The notes beneath the pieces are model-generated. The model did not search any database and was not told the DNA's origin. It was given only the letters and a program-made list of their open reading frames with translations. From Winogradskyella jejuensis (GTDB lineage Bacteria > Bacteroidota > Bacteroidia > Flavobacteriales > Flavobacteriaceae): 64,000 nt of DNA. A program made the translations under genes and the position numbers. Location: the NCBI RefSeq assembly GCF_900129745.1, contig NZ_FQWS01000002.1, positions 310,001 through 374,000 of the forward strand, read 5' to 3'. Of this stretch, positions 17,622-25,906 are shown in pieces (position 1 is the first letter of the stretch; each line of letters opens with the position of its first letter).

Positions 17622-17652
17622 AGTTAATTTTTATTTTGGTTTGAAGGGGTTT

Positions 17653-17660
17653 CAAATATA
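17653..17660 (-). promoter_or_regulatory. -7-like box of the secA promoter
   Basis: On the minus strand TATATTTG, a full match to TAnnTTTG, 77 nt upstream of the secA ATG. The -33 region is weak (TTTCTG at the right distance). Predicts a leader of about 70 nt containing the hairpin at 17593-17621. Confidence 0.45.
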
Positions 17661-17695
17661 CACTTTGTATTAGGTATACAGAAACGTTTATAAAC

Positions 17696-17737
17696 AAAAA
17701 AAGTCTCATTGTCGTAGTAACGAAAGAGACTTTTTTT
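17696..17737 (-). terminator. rho-independent terminator after the DUF2795 gene
   Basis: Perfect 12-bp inverted repeat AAAAAAAGTCTC (17696-17707) / GAGACTTTTTTT (17726-17737) with seven T at the end on the minus strand, 15 nt past the stop. It insulates secA from the upstream gene. Confidence 0.85.
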
Positions 17738-17752
17738 AAGTTGTTTTATCTT

Positions 17753-17974
17753 TTAATATTCGTCCTCATTCCAGAGGTAATCTTCGTCAGTTGGATAGTC
17801 TGGCCAAATTTCTTCTATAGAATCGTAAGAATCACCTTCATCTTCTATAGCTTGTAAATTTTCTACAACTTCTAAAGGTGCGCCTGTTCTAATCGCGTAA
17901 TCGATTAACTCATCTTTAGTTGCTGGCCAAGGTGCATCACTTAAATACGATGCGAGTTCTAATGTCCAATACAT
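17753..17974 (-). CDS. DUF2795 domain protein
   Basis: A 73-residue acidic protein that is essentially one DUF2795 domain: MYWTLELASYLSDAPWPATKDELIDYAIRTGAPLEVVENLQ, followed by a strongly acidic tail (DEGDSYDSIEEIWPDYPTDEDYLWNEDEY). Small stand-alone DUF2795 proteins are common in Flavobacteriia and are usually encoded next to secA; function is not established. Cytoplasmic. It has its own promoter-like sequence upstream and a strong terminator downstream, so it is probably a single-gene transcript that is independent of secA. Confidence 0.9.
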   Translation of the reverse strand: MYWTLELASYLSDAPWPATKDELIDYAIRTGAPLEVVENLQAIEDEGDSYDSIEEIWPDYPTDEDYLWNEDEY

Positions 17975-17997
17975 TTACTTTGGTGTTTAATTTTTTG

Positions 17998-18027
17998 CAA
18001 AAATAAATTTTTAGTTCAAAAAGTCAA
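17998..18027 (-). promoter_or_regulatory. promoter of the DUF2795 gene
   Basis: Minus-strand TTG (18027-18025), 19-nt spacer and TATTTTTG (18005-17998), a full -7 consensus match. The ATG lies 23 nt beyond the box. Confidence 0.55.
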
Positions 18028-18056
18028 GAAAAAATTAAATTATTTGAATTTAATTT
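18026..18056 (-). terminator. AT-only hairpin, weak terminator candidate
   Basis: Perfect 10-bp inverted repeat AAATTAAATT (18032-18041) / AATTTAATTT (18047-18056) with a 5-nt loop; on the minus strand the stem runs into a T6 tract. It lies about 90 nt beyond the adenosyltransferase stop and abuts the next promoter. The all-AT stem makes it weak. Confidence 0.35.
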
Positions 18057-18144
18057 ATAAATGTGTGCTTCATAAATAAAAGAACGTATAATCTTGTAAC
18101 TTACAGATTGGTATTTTGCATTGCCCAATCTTCTACCGAATTGA

Positions 18145-18720
18145 TTACGATTCTTTTTTAGGAATCCATTTAATTTCTTCGGCTTGTAATTCATGAGACA
18201 ACTTCCGTGCCAACACAAAAAGGTAGTCAGATAGTCTGTTAATATACATCAGCGTTTCTGGTTGAAATGGCTCAATATCATTGAGATGACTTGCCAAACG
18301 CTCTGCGCGTCGGCAAACGGTACGTGCAATGTGACAGAATGACACCGTTTGATGTCCTCCAGGTAATACAAAATGCGTCATTGGAGGTAAAGCGGCATTC
18401 ATACTATCCATATTATCCTCTAAAAGCTTTATATCTGCTTCAGAAATTTTAGGAATATTTAGGCGGTCTTTACCGTTTTTAAGCGTGGCTTTTTCTGGGT
18501 CAGTTGCCAAAATAGCTCCGACTGTAAATAATCGGTCTTGAATTTCCATCAAAACTGATTTGTGAATTGGGTCTATGGCTTGGTCTCTGATTAAACCTAT
18601 ATGTGAATTTAGCTCGTCAATGGTACCGTAACTTTCAATACGAATATGATGTTTTGGTACTCGAGTTCCACCGAAAAGGGCAGTAGTGCCTTTATCTCCT
18701 GTTTTTGTGTAGATTTTCAT
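18145..18720 (-). CDS. cob(I)alamin adenosyltransferase, PduO type
   Basis: A 191-residue ATP:corrinoid adenosyltransferase of the PduO/MMAB family. The N-terminal MKIYTKTGDKGTTALFGGTRVPK is the ATP-binding signature, YGTIDELNSHIG is the second conserved segment, and FVLPGG, CRRAER and INRLSDYLFVLAR are the conserved helices of the trimeric four-helix bundle. It transfers the adenosyl group of ATP to cob(I)alamin, making the cofactor for methylmalonyl-CoA mutase and related enzymes, which agrees with meaB at 7133. The ATG at 18720 is followed upstream by a TAAATTTG box and a 10-bp inverted repeat (18721-18745), suggesting very short leader and possible regulation. Confidence 0.93.
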   Translation of the reverse strand: MKIYTKTGDKGTTALFGGTRVPKHHIRIESYGTIDELNSHIGLIRDQAIDPIHKSVLMEIQDRLFTVGAILATDPEKATLKNGKDRLNIPKISEADIKLLEDNMDSMNAALPPMTHFVLPGGHQTVSFCHIARTVCRRAERLASHLNDIEPFQPETLMYINRLSDYLFVLARKLSHELQAEEIKWIPKKES

Positions 18721-18745
18721 AAGTCAAATTTAAGCAATTTGACTT
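18721..18745. repeat. 10-bp inverted repeat at the start of the adenosyltransferase gene
   Basis: AAGTCAAATT (18721-18730), spacer TAAGC, AATTTGACTT (18736-18745), immediately upstream of the ATG and overlapping the -7-like TAAATTTG (18732-18725, minus strand). Could be an operator or a hairpin; not T-rich enough on either side for a terminator. Confidence 0.6.
18725..18732 (-). promoter_or_regulatory. TAnnTTTG -7-like box 4 nt before ATG
   Basis: On the minus strand TAAATTTG is a full box match ending 4 nt before the adenosyltransferase ATG, the third case with this exact spacing in the window. No good -33 TTG is seen. Confidence 0.35.
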
Positions 18746-18786
18746 GAAGGATTTTTAGCGAATTCTGAAGTTATTATTATTTTAAC

Positions 18787-19473
18787 TTAATTCATCGTAT
18801 CACTTTCAATAATACCATCTCTTAAACGGATAACACGCTTGGCATGTGCGGCGATATCTTCCTCGTGAGTAACCATAATTACAGTGTTTCCTTTAGAATG
18901 AATTTCATCAAAAAGTGCCATGATTTCGGTTCCTGTTTTTGAGTCGAGGTTACCGGTAGGTTCATCCGCAAGAATAATTGAAGGTTTGTTCACCAGTGCG
19001 CGACCTACCGCAACGCGTTGACGCTGACCGCCCGAAAGCTGATTGGGTTTGTGGTCCATACGGTCTGCCAAACCAACATCAGTTAACACTTCAGAAGCAC
19101 GCTCTTCACGAGCTTTTTTAGACTGTCCTGCGTAAATCATAGGTAATGCCACATTATCTAAAGCAGTAGTCCTTGGTAAAAGGTTGAAAGTTTGAAAAAC
19201 GAAACCAATCTCTGTATTTCTGATTTCGGCAAGTTCGTCATCCGTCATTTGGCTTACATCTTTACCATTTAATAAATATGAGCCTGCTGTTGGTGTATCT
19301 AGACAGCCTAAAAGATTCATAAGTGTTGATTTACCCGAGCCAGAAGGTCCCATAATGGCGACATATTCTCCTCGCTTTATATCTAAATCAATACCTTTTA
19401 ATACGTGAACGGTTTCTTGACCGAGTTTAAAATCTCTTATGATGTTACGGATTTCAATGACGTTGTCACTCAT
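18787..19473 (-). CDS. ABC transporter ATPase, LolD/MacB/FtsE type
   Basis: A 228-residue ABC ATPase with the full motif set: Walker [12 protein letters not shown]-loop [11 protein letters not shown], signature [15 protein letters not shown], Walker [14 protein letters not shown] and H-loop [13 protein letters not shown]. The [13 protein letters not shown] sequence and TGNLDSKTG pattern identify the type that partners with MacB/LolC-type permeases in lipoprotein release or peptide and antibiotic efflux by mechanotransmission. No permease gene is adjacent on either side, so it is an orphan ATPase here; its partner must be elsewhere. Confidence 0.9.
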   Translation of the reverse strand: MSDNVIEIRNIIRDFKLGQETVHVLKGIDLDIKRGEYVAIMGPSGSGKSTLMNLLGCLDTPTAGSYLLNGKDVSQMTDDELAEIRNTEIGFVFQTFNLLPRTTALDNVALPMIYAGQSKKAREERASEVLTDVGLADRMDHKPNQLSGGQRQRVAVGRALVNKPSIILADEPTGNLDSKTGTEIMALFDEIHSKGNTVIMVTHEEDIAAHAKRVIRLRDGIIESDTMN

Positions 19474-19560
19474 ATGTTGTTGGTTCTTTAGCTAAATCTC
19501 TTGCAAGATAAAAGTTTATAAAAGCTATTATCTGAATATGACGTTAAAATTAATAAGTTG

Positions 19561-20331
19561 TTACAGTCTTATTCTAAAATGTTGTTTCGGTTGCTCTTTT
19601 CTAAAAAAAGCGAAGCCCAAATTGAATGTATCTATACTCGCTGTAACACGATTGTCATTAACTATATCTTTCCAAGCTTCTGTCATGTCTTTTGACCAGT
19701 AGATATCGTCAAAAATAAAAAGGGAATCATTATGTGCTTTTGAAATTAATAGATTGAAGTACTCTAAGGTAGCCGCTTTGTTATGATGACCATCAAAAAA
19801 GATACAATCAAAAGTGTCTTCTTTTAGTTGAGAGATAGCTGTTTTAAAGTCTGAATTGATAGTTCTAATGTTTGAAAGGTTTAAGGCCTCAAATTGTTGT
19901 TTTGTAAACTTGAAGGTTTCTGGACAGCCTTCAATGGTTGTAATTTTATTGTTTGAATGACCTAAAGCTAAAGCTTGTGTTCCGACACCTAATGATGTGC
20001 CTAACTCTAATGTGTTTTTGAATTTGAAATAATTCGCTATTCTGTAAAGCAACTTCGAATCTTTTAACGAGCTACTCGAATTTTTAGCCATTTTAGAAAC
20101 AGAACGTTTTTTTGAGTTCATCACTTTTGAACCTGCGCCAAAATCTGTAATATTAAGTGTTTGTTTAGATTGTAGAAGTTGATTTCTATAGGTTTTTAAA
20201 TGGGAGTAAGCTTCGTAATTTGTTTTGTCATATAAGCATTTGATAACAAAATCGTAAATAAATGGCGAGTGCACACCGTGTTGGTTGGTGGAGTTGATTA
20301 GGAATTTTACATATGATAAAAACTGATGCAT
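19561..20331 (-). CDS. class I SAM-dependent methyltransferase (O-methyltransferase-like)
   Basis: A 256-residue protein. The C-terminal two-thirds is a Rossmann methyltransferase: NTLELGTSLGVGTQALALG (motif I), TTIEGCPETFKFTKQ (acidic residue for the ribose), DCIFFDGHHNKAATLEYF (motif IV) and LFIFDDIYWSKDM, which together resemble catechol-type O-methyltransferases. The N-terminus NQHGVHSPFIYDFVIKCL is a conserved flavobacterial block preceding the fold. Substrate unknown. It is preceded by a TTTG-N17-TATATTTA promoter with its box only 7 nt from the ATG, and followed by an 87-nt gap to the ABC ATPase gene. Confidence 0.8.
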   Translation of the reverse strand: MHQFLSYVKFLINSTNQHGVHSPFIYDFVIKCLYDKTNYEAYSHLKTYRNQLLQSKQTLNITDFGAGSKVMNSKKRSVSKMAKNSSSSLKDSKLLYRIANYFKFKNTLELGTSLGVGTQALALGHSNNKITTIEGCPETFKFTKQQFEALNLSNIRTINSDFKTAISQLKEDTFDCIFFDGHHNKAATLEYFNLLISKAHNDSLFIFDDIYWSKDMTEAWKDIVNDNRVTASIDTFNLGFAFFRKEQPKQHFRIRL

Positions 20332-20338
20332 TCTATTT

Positions 20339-20367
20339 TAAATATATTCATTTTGCCTTGATGCAAA
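20339..20367 (-). promoter_or_regulatory. promoter of the O-methyltransferase-like gene
   Basis: Minus-strand TTTG (20367-20364), 17-nt spacer and TATATTTA (20346-20339; last base off consensus). The ATG begins 7 nt downstream, predicting a leaderless or nearly leaderless transcript. Confidence 0.5.
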
Positions 20368-20571
20368 TCGAACCAAAAATTTAAATTGAAATGAGGAAAT
20401 TCCTTTGGAACATTCACTATCGGAATTACGTGCCTAAAGCTTCGCTTTGCATCTCCATTCCTTCGTTCATTATTTCTGCATTTCAATTCTCAATTTTGCA
20501 ATTGATTTGTCTATTAATTTTTAATTATTTGTTGTTTGCCTCGAATTGTTTTCAATTTTGCTTATTGCTTA

Positions 20572-22434
20572 CTAACCTTCAAACTTCTCTGCCAATTCAA
20601 ACCAACGTATTTCTTTTTCTTCAATCGTATCAATAATAATTTGTAGCTCTTCGGAGAGTTTAGTGATTTCATCTTGAGATAAATTTGGATTCAAAAATTT
20701 CTTTTCAAATTCCTTTTTATCTAATTCTAATGAACGGATTTTAGACTCCAAGTTTTTATATTCTTTCTGTTCGTTGTAAGATAGCTTATTCGCTTGGTTC
20801 TTTTTTACGGTTTCGGTATTTTCAATTTTTTCAACTTTTGCTTCTTGCTTAGGTTGACTACTTTCATAGGCACGATAATCTGTGTAATTTCCTGGGAAAT
20901 CATCAACAACACCTTCGCCTTGAAAAACGAATAGATGGTCCACAATTTTATCCATAAAATACCTATCATGAGAAACGACTAGCAGACATCCAGGGAAATC
21001 TAACAAAAAGCTCTCTAAAACATTGAGTGTTACAATATCCAAATCGTTTGTAGGCTCATCTAGAATTAAAACATTAGGATTCTGAATTAAAACCGTGCAC
21101 AAATACAATCGTTTTTGCTCACCACCACTTAATTTTTCGACAAAGTCATATTGTTTTTTGCGGTCAAATAAAAAACGTTCGAGTAATTGCTGTGCGCTAA
21201 TCTGTCTGCCTTTTGCAAGCGGAATATAATCGCCATAATCCCTAACAACATCAATGACTTTTTGGTTAGGTTTGGCCTTAATGCCTCCTTGTGTGTAATA
21301 CCCGAATTTAACTGTTTCTCCAACAACTATTTTTCCACCATCAGGAACAATAGCGCCTGTAAGCATGTTTAGAAATGTAGATTTACCGGTGCCATTCTTT
21401 CCTATAATACCAATGCGTTCACCTTTTTTAAAGGTATAATCAAATCCATTAAGAATTACCTTGTCTTTAAAAGCCTTAGACACATTGTGAAATTCCACAA
21501 TCTTACTGCCCAGGCGTTCCATGCTTATTTCTAACTGAACGACATGGTCTTTACGACGTTGGTGTGCTTTCTTTTTAATCTCAAAGAAATCATCGATTCT
21601 GCTTTTAGATTTTGTGGTACGTGCTTTAGGTTGACGACGCATCCAGTCGAGCTCTTTTTTAAAGAGTTGCTTGGCTTTACCAACCTCGGTTTGTTCGTTA
21701 GCTATACGTTCTTCCTTTTTTTCTAAGTAGTAAGAATAGTTACCCTTATATGTGTACATTTTACCATGGTCAAGCTCAATAATTTCATTGCAAACGCGCT
21801 CCAAAAAATAGCGGTCGTGCGTTACCATAAACAGGGTTTGTTGTGTTTTGGCAAAGTAATCTTCGAGCCACTCAATCATTTCTAAATCAAGATGGTTCGT
21901 AGGCTCATCAAGAATTAGGATATCTGGTTTAATTATGAGCGCTTGTGCTAAGGCTAAACGTTTTTTTTGTCCTCCAGAAAGTGAAGCGATTTTAGCTTTT
22001 AAATCATTGAGTTTAAGCTGAGACAATATTTGTTGAAACTGCGTTTCAAATTCCCATGCGTTATGTCTATCCATAGCTTCAAAAGCAAGTTGGTAAGCTT
22101 CAGTATCCTCTGGGTTTTGTAATGCTTTTTCGTAGGTTTCTATAACTTTTAGAATTGGTAAATCACTTGCGAAAATGGTTTCTTCAATAGAGAGCTTTGG
22201 GTCTAAGTTTGGTTCTTGGTCTAGAAAAGCTAACCTTAAACCTTTACGAACAACAACTTGACCTGAATCTGGAGAATCTTTTCCTGATAGGATGTTTAAA
22301 ATAGACGTTTTTCCACTTCCGTTTTTAGCTACAAATGCAATTTTTTGGTCCTTATGAATGCTAAAAGAGATGTCGCTAAACAATTGGAGTTCTCCGTAGG
22401 ACTTAGATATATTTTCAACGTTGAGGTAATTCAA
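20572..22434 (-). CDS. ABC-F family ATPase (Uup-like)
   Basis: A 620-residue soluble protein with two ABC ATPase domains in tandem and no membrane segment, the ABC-F arrangement. Domain 1 has AFVAKNGSGKTS, SLSGGQKKRLALAQAL and ILILDEPTNHLDLEMIEWLE; domain 2 has GIIGKNGTGKSTFLN, KLSGGEQKRLYLCTVL and VLILDEPTNDLDIVTL. The interdomain linker (KKELDWMRRQPKARTTKSKSR) is the basic P-site tRNA interaction motif, and the C-terminal ~80 residues are a coiled coil as in Uup. These proteins act on the ribosome, or on branched DNA for Uup. The start is a TTG at 22434; an in-frame stop lies a few codons upstream and the next ATG is far inside the domain. Confidence 0.92.
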   Translation of the reverse strand: MNYLNVENISKSYGELQLFSDISFSIHKDQKIAFVAKNGSGKTSILNILSGKDSPDSGQVVVRKGLRLAFLDQEPNLDPKLSIEETIFASDLPILKVIETYEKALQNPEDTEAYQLAFEAMDRHNAWEFETQFQQILSQLKLNDLKAKIASLSGGQKKRLALAQALIIKPDILILDEPTNHLDLEMIEWLEDYFAKTQQTLFMVTHDRYFLERVCNEIIELDHGKMYTYKGNYSYYLEKKEERIANEQTEVGKAKQLFKKELDWMRRQPKARTTKSKSRIDDFFEIKKKAHQRRKDHVVQLEISMERLGSKIVEFHNVSKAFKDKVILNGFDYTFKKGERIGIIGKNGTGKSTFLNMLTGAIVPDGGKIVVGETVKFGYYTQGGIKAKPNQKVIDVVRDYGDYIPLAKGRQISAQQLLERFLFDRKKQYDFVEKLSGGEQKRLYLCTVLIQNPNVLILDEPTNDLDIVTLNVLESFLLDFPGCLLVVSHDRYFMDKIVDHLFVFQGEGVVDDFPGNYTDYRAYESSQPKQEAKVEKIENTETVKKNQANKLSYNEQKEYKNLESKIRSLELDKKEFEKKFLNPNLSQDEITKLSEELQIIIDTIEEKEIRWFELAEKFEG

Positions 22435-22487
22435 TCTTAAGTAATTTTATGCAAAGATGGTAAATAAACCAAAAACAAACCCAATAG

Positions 22488-22518
22488 TTTTGTTATTCCT
22501 AACGTTAGATTATATTTG
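22488..22518 (+). promoter_or_regulatory. promoter of the polysaccharide operon
   Basis: TTTTG (22488-22492), 18-nt spacer and TATATTTG (22511-22518), a full match to the Bacteroidota -33/-7 consensus at ideal spacing. Expected transcription start is about 22523, leaving a leader of about 16 nt before the ATG at 22539. It is the only strong promoter seen before 52 kb. Confidence 0.7.
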
Positions 22519-22538
22519 TGAGTAAACCTATATAATAT

Positions 22539-23333
22539 ATGATTCGGTATTTATTGGCCATTTGCTTTTTGGGTCTTGTGATTTGTACGTCTTGTGTGCC
22601 TCAAAAAGATATCATTTACCTTCAGGATAAAGGCAATACAAATGATACTATTCCAAGTGTTGTTGAACAACAGAAACCTTACCGTGTTCAGATTAACGAT
22701 ATACTTAATATACGTATTAAGGTTTTAGATCAAGATAATGCTACAATTTTTAATCCAACTGGTGAAGGTAGTTTGGAAGCTAGTTCCCAAGAGCGTGCTT
22801 ATTTTGATGGATTTACTGTGGATTTGAGAGGGAATATTAGAATTCCTCAATTAGGTGATTTTGATGTTTTAAATTTAACTCTTGAGGAAATAGAAGTTTT
22901 AGTTAACAATCGACTTTTAGAAAAGGAGTTTAATGAATTTGCACAGATATTTGTGACTGTAAAATTAGCAGGCTTACGCTACACCACTTTAGGCGAAATC
23001 AACAACACAGGTTCTCAGGTAATATTTCAAGAGCGAGCTACTATTTTAGAGGCTATAGCCAATGCTGGAGACATACCTATAGAAGGTAATCGAAAAGAGG
23101 TTCGTATATTAAGACAATATCCTCATGGTCAAGAAATACATCGTTTAGACTTAACAAACATTGACGTGATGAAATCTCCATATTATTACATACAACCTAA
23201 TGATGTAATTATCGTAGATCCATTAGTGCAAAAGTCTTTGGGAACAGGAACAAATGGACTTCAAACATTTACTGCAATTTTAGGAGTTGTTACTGTTGTA
23301 ACGAGTACTATATTATTGATTGATAGACTCTAA
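22539..23333 (+). CDS. wza: polysaccharide export outer-membrane lipoprotein (Wza-like)
   Basis: A 264-residue protein with a hydrophobic signal sequence ending at ICTSCVPQKD, where the second cysteine is the probable lipidation site (not a perfect lipobox). The poly-export domain follows (PYRVQINDILNIRIKVLDQDN, then GNIRIPQLGDFDVLNLTLEEIE) and then an SLBB-like domain (VTVKLAGLRYTTLGEINNTGSQV, IANAGDIPIEGNRKEVRILR). A C-terminal hydrophobic stretch (FTAILGVVTVVTSTILLI) could be a membrane-spanning helix. Such proteins form the outer-membrane channel for capsular or exopolysaccharide. First gene of the operon, and it overlaps or abuts the autokinase gene (4 nt gap to its ATG). Confidence 0.93.
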   Translation: MIRYLLAICFLGLVICTSCVPQKDIIYLQDKGNTNDTIPSVVEQQKPYRVQINDILNIRIKVLDQDNATIFNPTGEGSLEASSQERAYFDGFTVDLRGNIRIPQLGDFDVLNLTLEEIEVLVNNRLLEKEFNEFAQIFVTVKLAGLRYTTLGEINNTGSQVIFQERATILEAIANAGDIPIEGNRKEVRILRQYPHGQEIHRLDLTNIDVMKSPYYYIQPNDVIIVDPLVQKSLGTGTNGLQTFTAILGVVTVVTSTILLIDRL

Positions 23334-23337
23334 TTTT

Positions 23338-25821
23338 ATGGCCAATTTAGATCAAGATATCGAATTTGATGAATCAAGCAGAAGACTAACTTTTGATTTT
23401 CAAGGATTTCTATTTAAAGTTCTCAATAACTGGATTATTATAGCCATATCTGTTGGTATTGCTTTGGGTATTGCTTATTACATAAACGTTAGAAAGCAGA
23501 ATATCTATCGTCTTAATGCTCTTGTTTCTGTAGAGTCTGAGCAAAATCCTTTTTTTACTGCTAACACTAGTATTTCATTTAATTGGGGAGGTGTTTCAGG
23601 TAAATTAGGAAAAGTGATGACCACCTTGGCCACAAGAAGTCATAATGAGTTAGTTATCGACTCACTTCAGTTTTACAAGCAATATTTAAAACAAGGAAAA
23701 TATCATTTGTTAGATATTTATAAGGCCTCGCCTTATGATGTTATTTTAGACAAATCTAAGCATCAAATATTAGGTAGTCCGTTGGAATTAAAGCACGTTA
23801 ATGACAATCAGTTTAAAATTATATACGATTTTGGTGAAACACAATCTGTGTCTTGTCAACGTTATTCTGACCGTTCAATTATTAGTGTGCCCGTTTCGCC
23901 AGGTGTTTTCGAGCAAGTATTTAATTATGGAGAGCCTGTAAGCTTGCCGTTTTTTAATGCTACTGTAAACAAGCGAAATGGTATTAATCCAGATACTGAA
24001 AATCAGTACTTTATTTACTTTTTGAATTTTGATAGTCTTGTATCTAGATTTCAAAATAGTGTTAATGTTAGTTTTTTTAGGGGAAGTTCTACAGTCTTGT
24101 CCTTATCTCAATCTGGAAATAATAAAGCTAAAATTGTAGATTATCTTAATGCGACTACAGAAATATTGAGAAAAACTGAGCTCCGAACTAAAAATCTTTA
24201 TGCGACTAATACAATAGCCTTTATTGATAGTACAATGAGAGCGGTAGGTGATGATATAAAAGGTGTAAATCAAGAAATGGATAACTTTAGGTCATCAAAT
24301 AAGGTATTTAATGTTACAGACGATATTACTAATACATCTGAGCGTTTAAAAGAATACGAGACCAGTCGTGAAGCTGAACGCACAAAAATTAATTACTTAA
24401 ATAATCTTGAAAGCTATCTTCAAAATAAATCAGATTATACAAACATAGCAGCACCAACTTCTGTTGGTATTGAGGAAAGTGGTTTGTTAAACAGTATTAG
24501 TAAACTCACAAGTTTAGCTATACAGCGCCAAAACCAATCCAAAACTGCACGAGAAGGGTCTATATTACTTCGTCGTTTAGATGCTCAGATTGATACAGAA
24601 AAGAACGTAACCTTTGAGCTGATTAGTGCTGCTCGTAGAGGTATAAATCTTCAATTAGGCTCTATTAATGGCTCCATAGCCAAATTAGAAAGCGAACTTA
24701 AAAAATTACCAAAAGAACAGCAGGAGTTTTTAAAAATTCAAAGAAAGTTAGACATAAGTCAAGAAGCCTATAATGTATATCAAGAGAAACGTTCTGAGGC
24801 GGCTATTGTTAAAGCGGCTAATGTTTCTGATATTACAATGATTGATGCTGCAAAAGATGTGGGTAATGGCCCAATTGGTCCTAAGAAGTCTTTGAATTAT
24901 ATGATGGCCTTAATGCTGGGTGGATTAATACCAGTACTGGGCATTTTTGTTCTTTTTGTTTTAGATAATACTATAAGCAGTTCAGAAGATATAGAGCGCT
25001 TATCCAAAATTCCGATCATTGGTTTAGTGGGCAAGTACAATTACAAGAACAATCTAGTGGCTTTTGAAAAACCAAAATCAGCAGTAGCAGAATCGTTTAG
25101 GGCCATACGCTCAAGTTTACAGTTTATTTACAAGAGTCAACAAAAGGATAGTGGAGCTAAAACGCTCATGTTTACCTCTTCTATAAGTGGTGAAGGAAAA
25201 ACATTTTGTTCTATTAATACAGCAACGGTTTATGCTCTGTCAGGTAAAAAGACTGTTTTAGTAGGGTTAGATTTACGTAAACCCAAAATCTTCGATGATT
25301 TTGAAGTAAAAAATGATAAAGGTGCTGTAAATTTTTTAATCAATGATAGTAATCTAGAAGAGATAACACACCAAACACATATTCCAAATTTAGATTTAAT
25401 CTTATCAGGTCCAATACCTCCAAACCCATCAGAATTGCTAATGAGTGAGCGCATGACTGAACTTATTAATGAGTTGAAGTTAAAATACGACATGGTGGTT
25501 TTAGATACACCGCCATTAGGTTTAGTCACTGATGCTTTAGAGCTATCTCAGCATGCTGATGCTTCTATTTTTATGGTACGACTTAATTATACAAAAAAAG
25601 GGATGCTGGCTTTAGTCAATTCTAAAGTGAGAAAGGGTGAGTTGAAAAATGTTAATTTCCTACTTAATTTTTACCGTCATAAAAAAGGTCATGGTTATGG
25701 GTACGGTTATGGCTATGGTTATGGTTATGGATATGGATACGGGGCATATGGAGATGCTTATCATGAGAATGATAAAAAAGGACTTGTAAAACGCATCAAG
25801 AGTTTTTTTAAGCGTAAATAG
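23338..25821 (+). CDS. wzc: polysaccharide co-polymerase / tyrosine autokinase (Wzc-like)
   Basis: An 827-residue inner-membrane protein. A membrane helix near residues 26-45 opens a Wzz-type chain-length domain with long periplasmic coiled coils, closed by a second helix near 520-540 (MMALMLGGLIPVLGIFVLFVLD). The cytoplasmic BY-kinase domain has Walker A SISGEGKT near residue 616, Walker A' VLVGLDLRKP and Walker B MVVLDTPP. The C-terminus is a tyrosine-rich tail of eight consecutive Gly-Tyr pairs, then GAYGDAYHEND and a basic end. It controls chain length and Wza opening by phosphorylation cycles. I chose ATG 23338 over an in-frame TTG 18 nt upstream that overlaps wza. Confidence 0.94.
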   Translation: MANLDQDIEFDESSRRLTFDFQGFLFKVLNNWIIIAISVGIALGIAYYINVRKQNIYRLNALVSVESEQNPFFTANTSISFNWGGVSGKLGKVMTTLATRSHNELVIDSLQFYKQYLKQGKYHLLDIYKASPYDVILDKSKHQILGSPLELKHVNDNQFKIIYDFGETQSVSCQRYSDRSIISVPVSPGVFEQVFNYGEPVSLPFFNATVNKRNGINPDTENQYFIYFLNFDSLVSRFQNSVNVSFFRGSSTVLSLSQSGNNKAKIVDYLNATTEILRKTELRTKNLYATNTIAFIDSTMRAVGDDIKGVNQEMDNFRSSNKVFNVTDDITNTSERLKEYETSREAERTKINYLNNLESYLQNKSDYTNIAAPTSVGIEESGLLNSISKLTSLAIQRQNQSKTAREGSILLRRLDAQIDTEKNVTFELISAARRGINLQLGSINGSIAKLESELKKLPKEQQEFLKIQRKLDISQEAYNVYQEKRSEAAIVKAANVSDITMIDAAKDVGNGPIGPKKSLNYMMALMLGGLIPVLGIFVLFVLDNTISSSEDIERLSKIPIIGLVGKYNYKNNLVAFEKPKSAVAESFRAIRSSLQFIYKSQQKDSGAKTLMFTSSISGEGKTFCSINTATVYALSGKKTVLVGLDLRKPKIFDDFEVKNDKGAVNFLINDSNLEEITHQTHIPNLDLILSGPIPPNPSELLMSERMTELINELKLKYDMVVLDTPPLGLVTDALELSQHADASIFMVRLNYTKKGMLALVNSKVRKGELKNVNFLLNFYRHKKGHGYGYGYGYGYGYGYGYGAYGDAYHENDKKGLVKRIKSFFKRK
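25693..25740 (+). repeat. 6-bp repeat encoding eight Gly-Tyr pairs
   Basis: Eight tandem GGN-TAY units in the kinase tail. Codons vary between GGT/GGG/GGC/GGA and TAT/TAC, so it is not a perfect microsatellite, but it remains slippage-prone. Confidence 0.9.
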
Positions 25822-25906
25822 AGATTACCTGTTTATTTTTTACGGATAAGTTCTTTCGTGTAGAGTGTATGTATTTGTTATAATTCCTATATTAGCCCAA
25901 CCCTAA

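Noticed and set aside
18787-19473. ABC ATPase as part of the polysaccharide exporter
   Set aside because: Motifs are of the LolD/MacB type, not Wzt/TagH, and it is on the opposite strand away from the operon.
25693-25740. GY-coding repeat as a regulatory microsatellite
   Set aside because: It encodes the functional tyrosine tail and uses varied codons; treated as coding.
23320-25821. TTG start for the tyrosine autokinase at 23320
   Set aside because: It would overlap wza by 14 nt and add six unconserved residues; ATG 23338 fits better.
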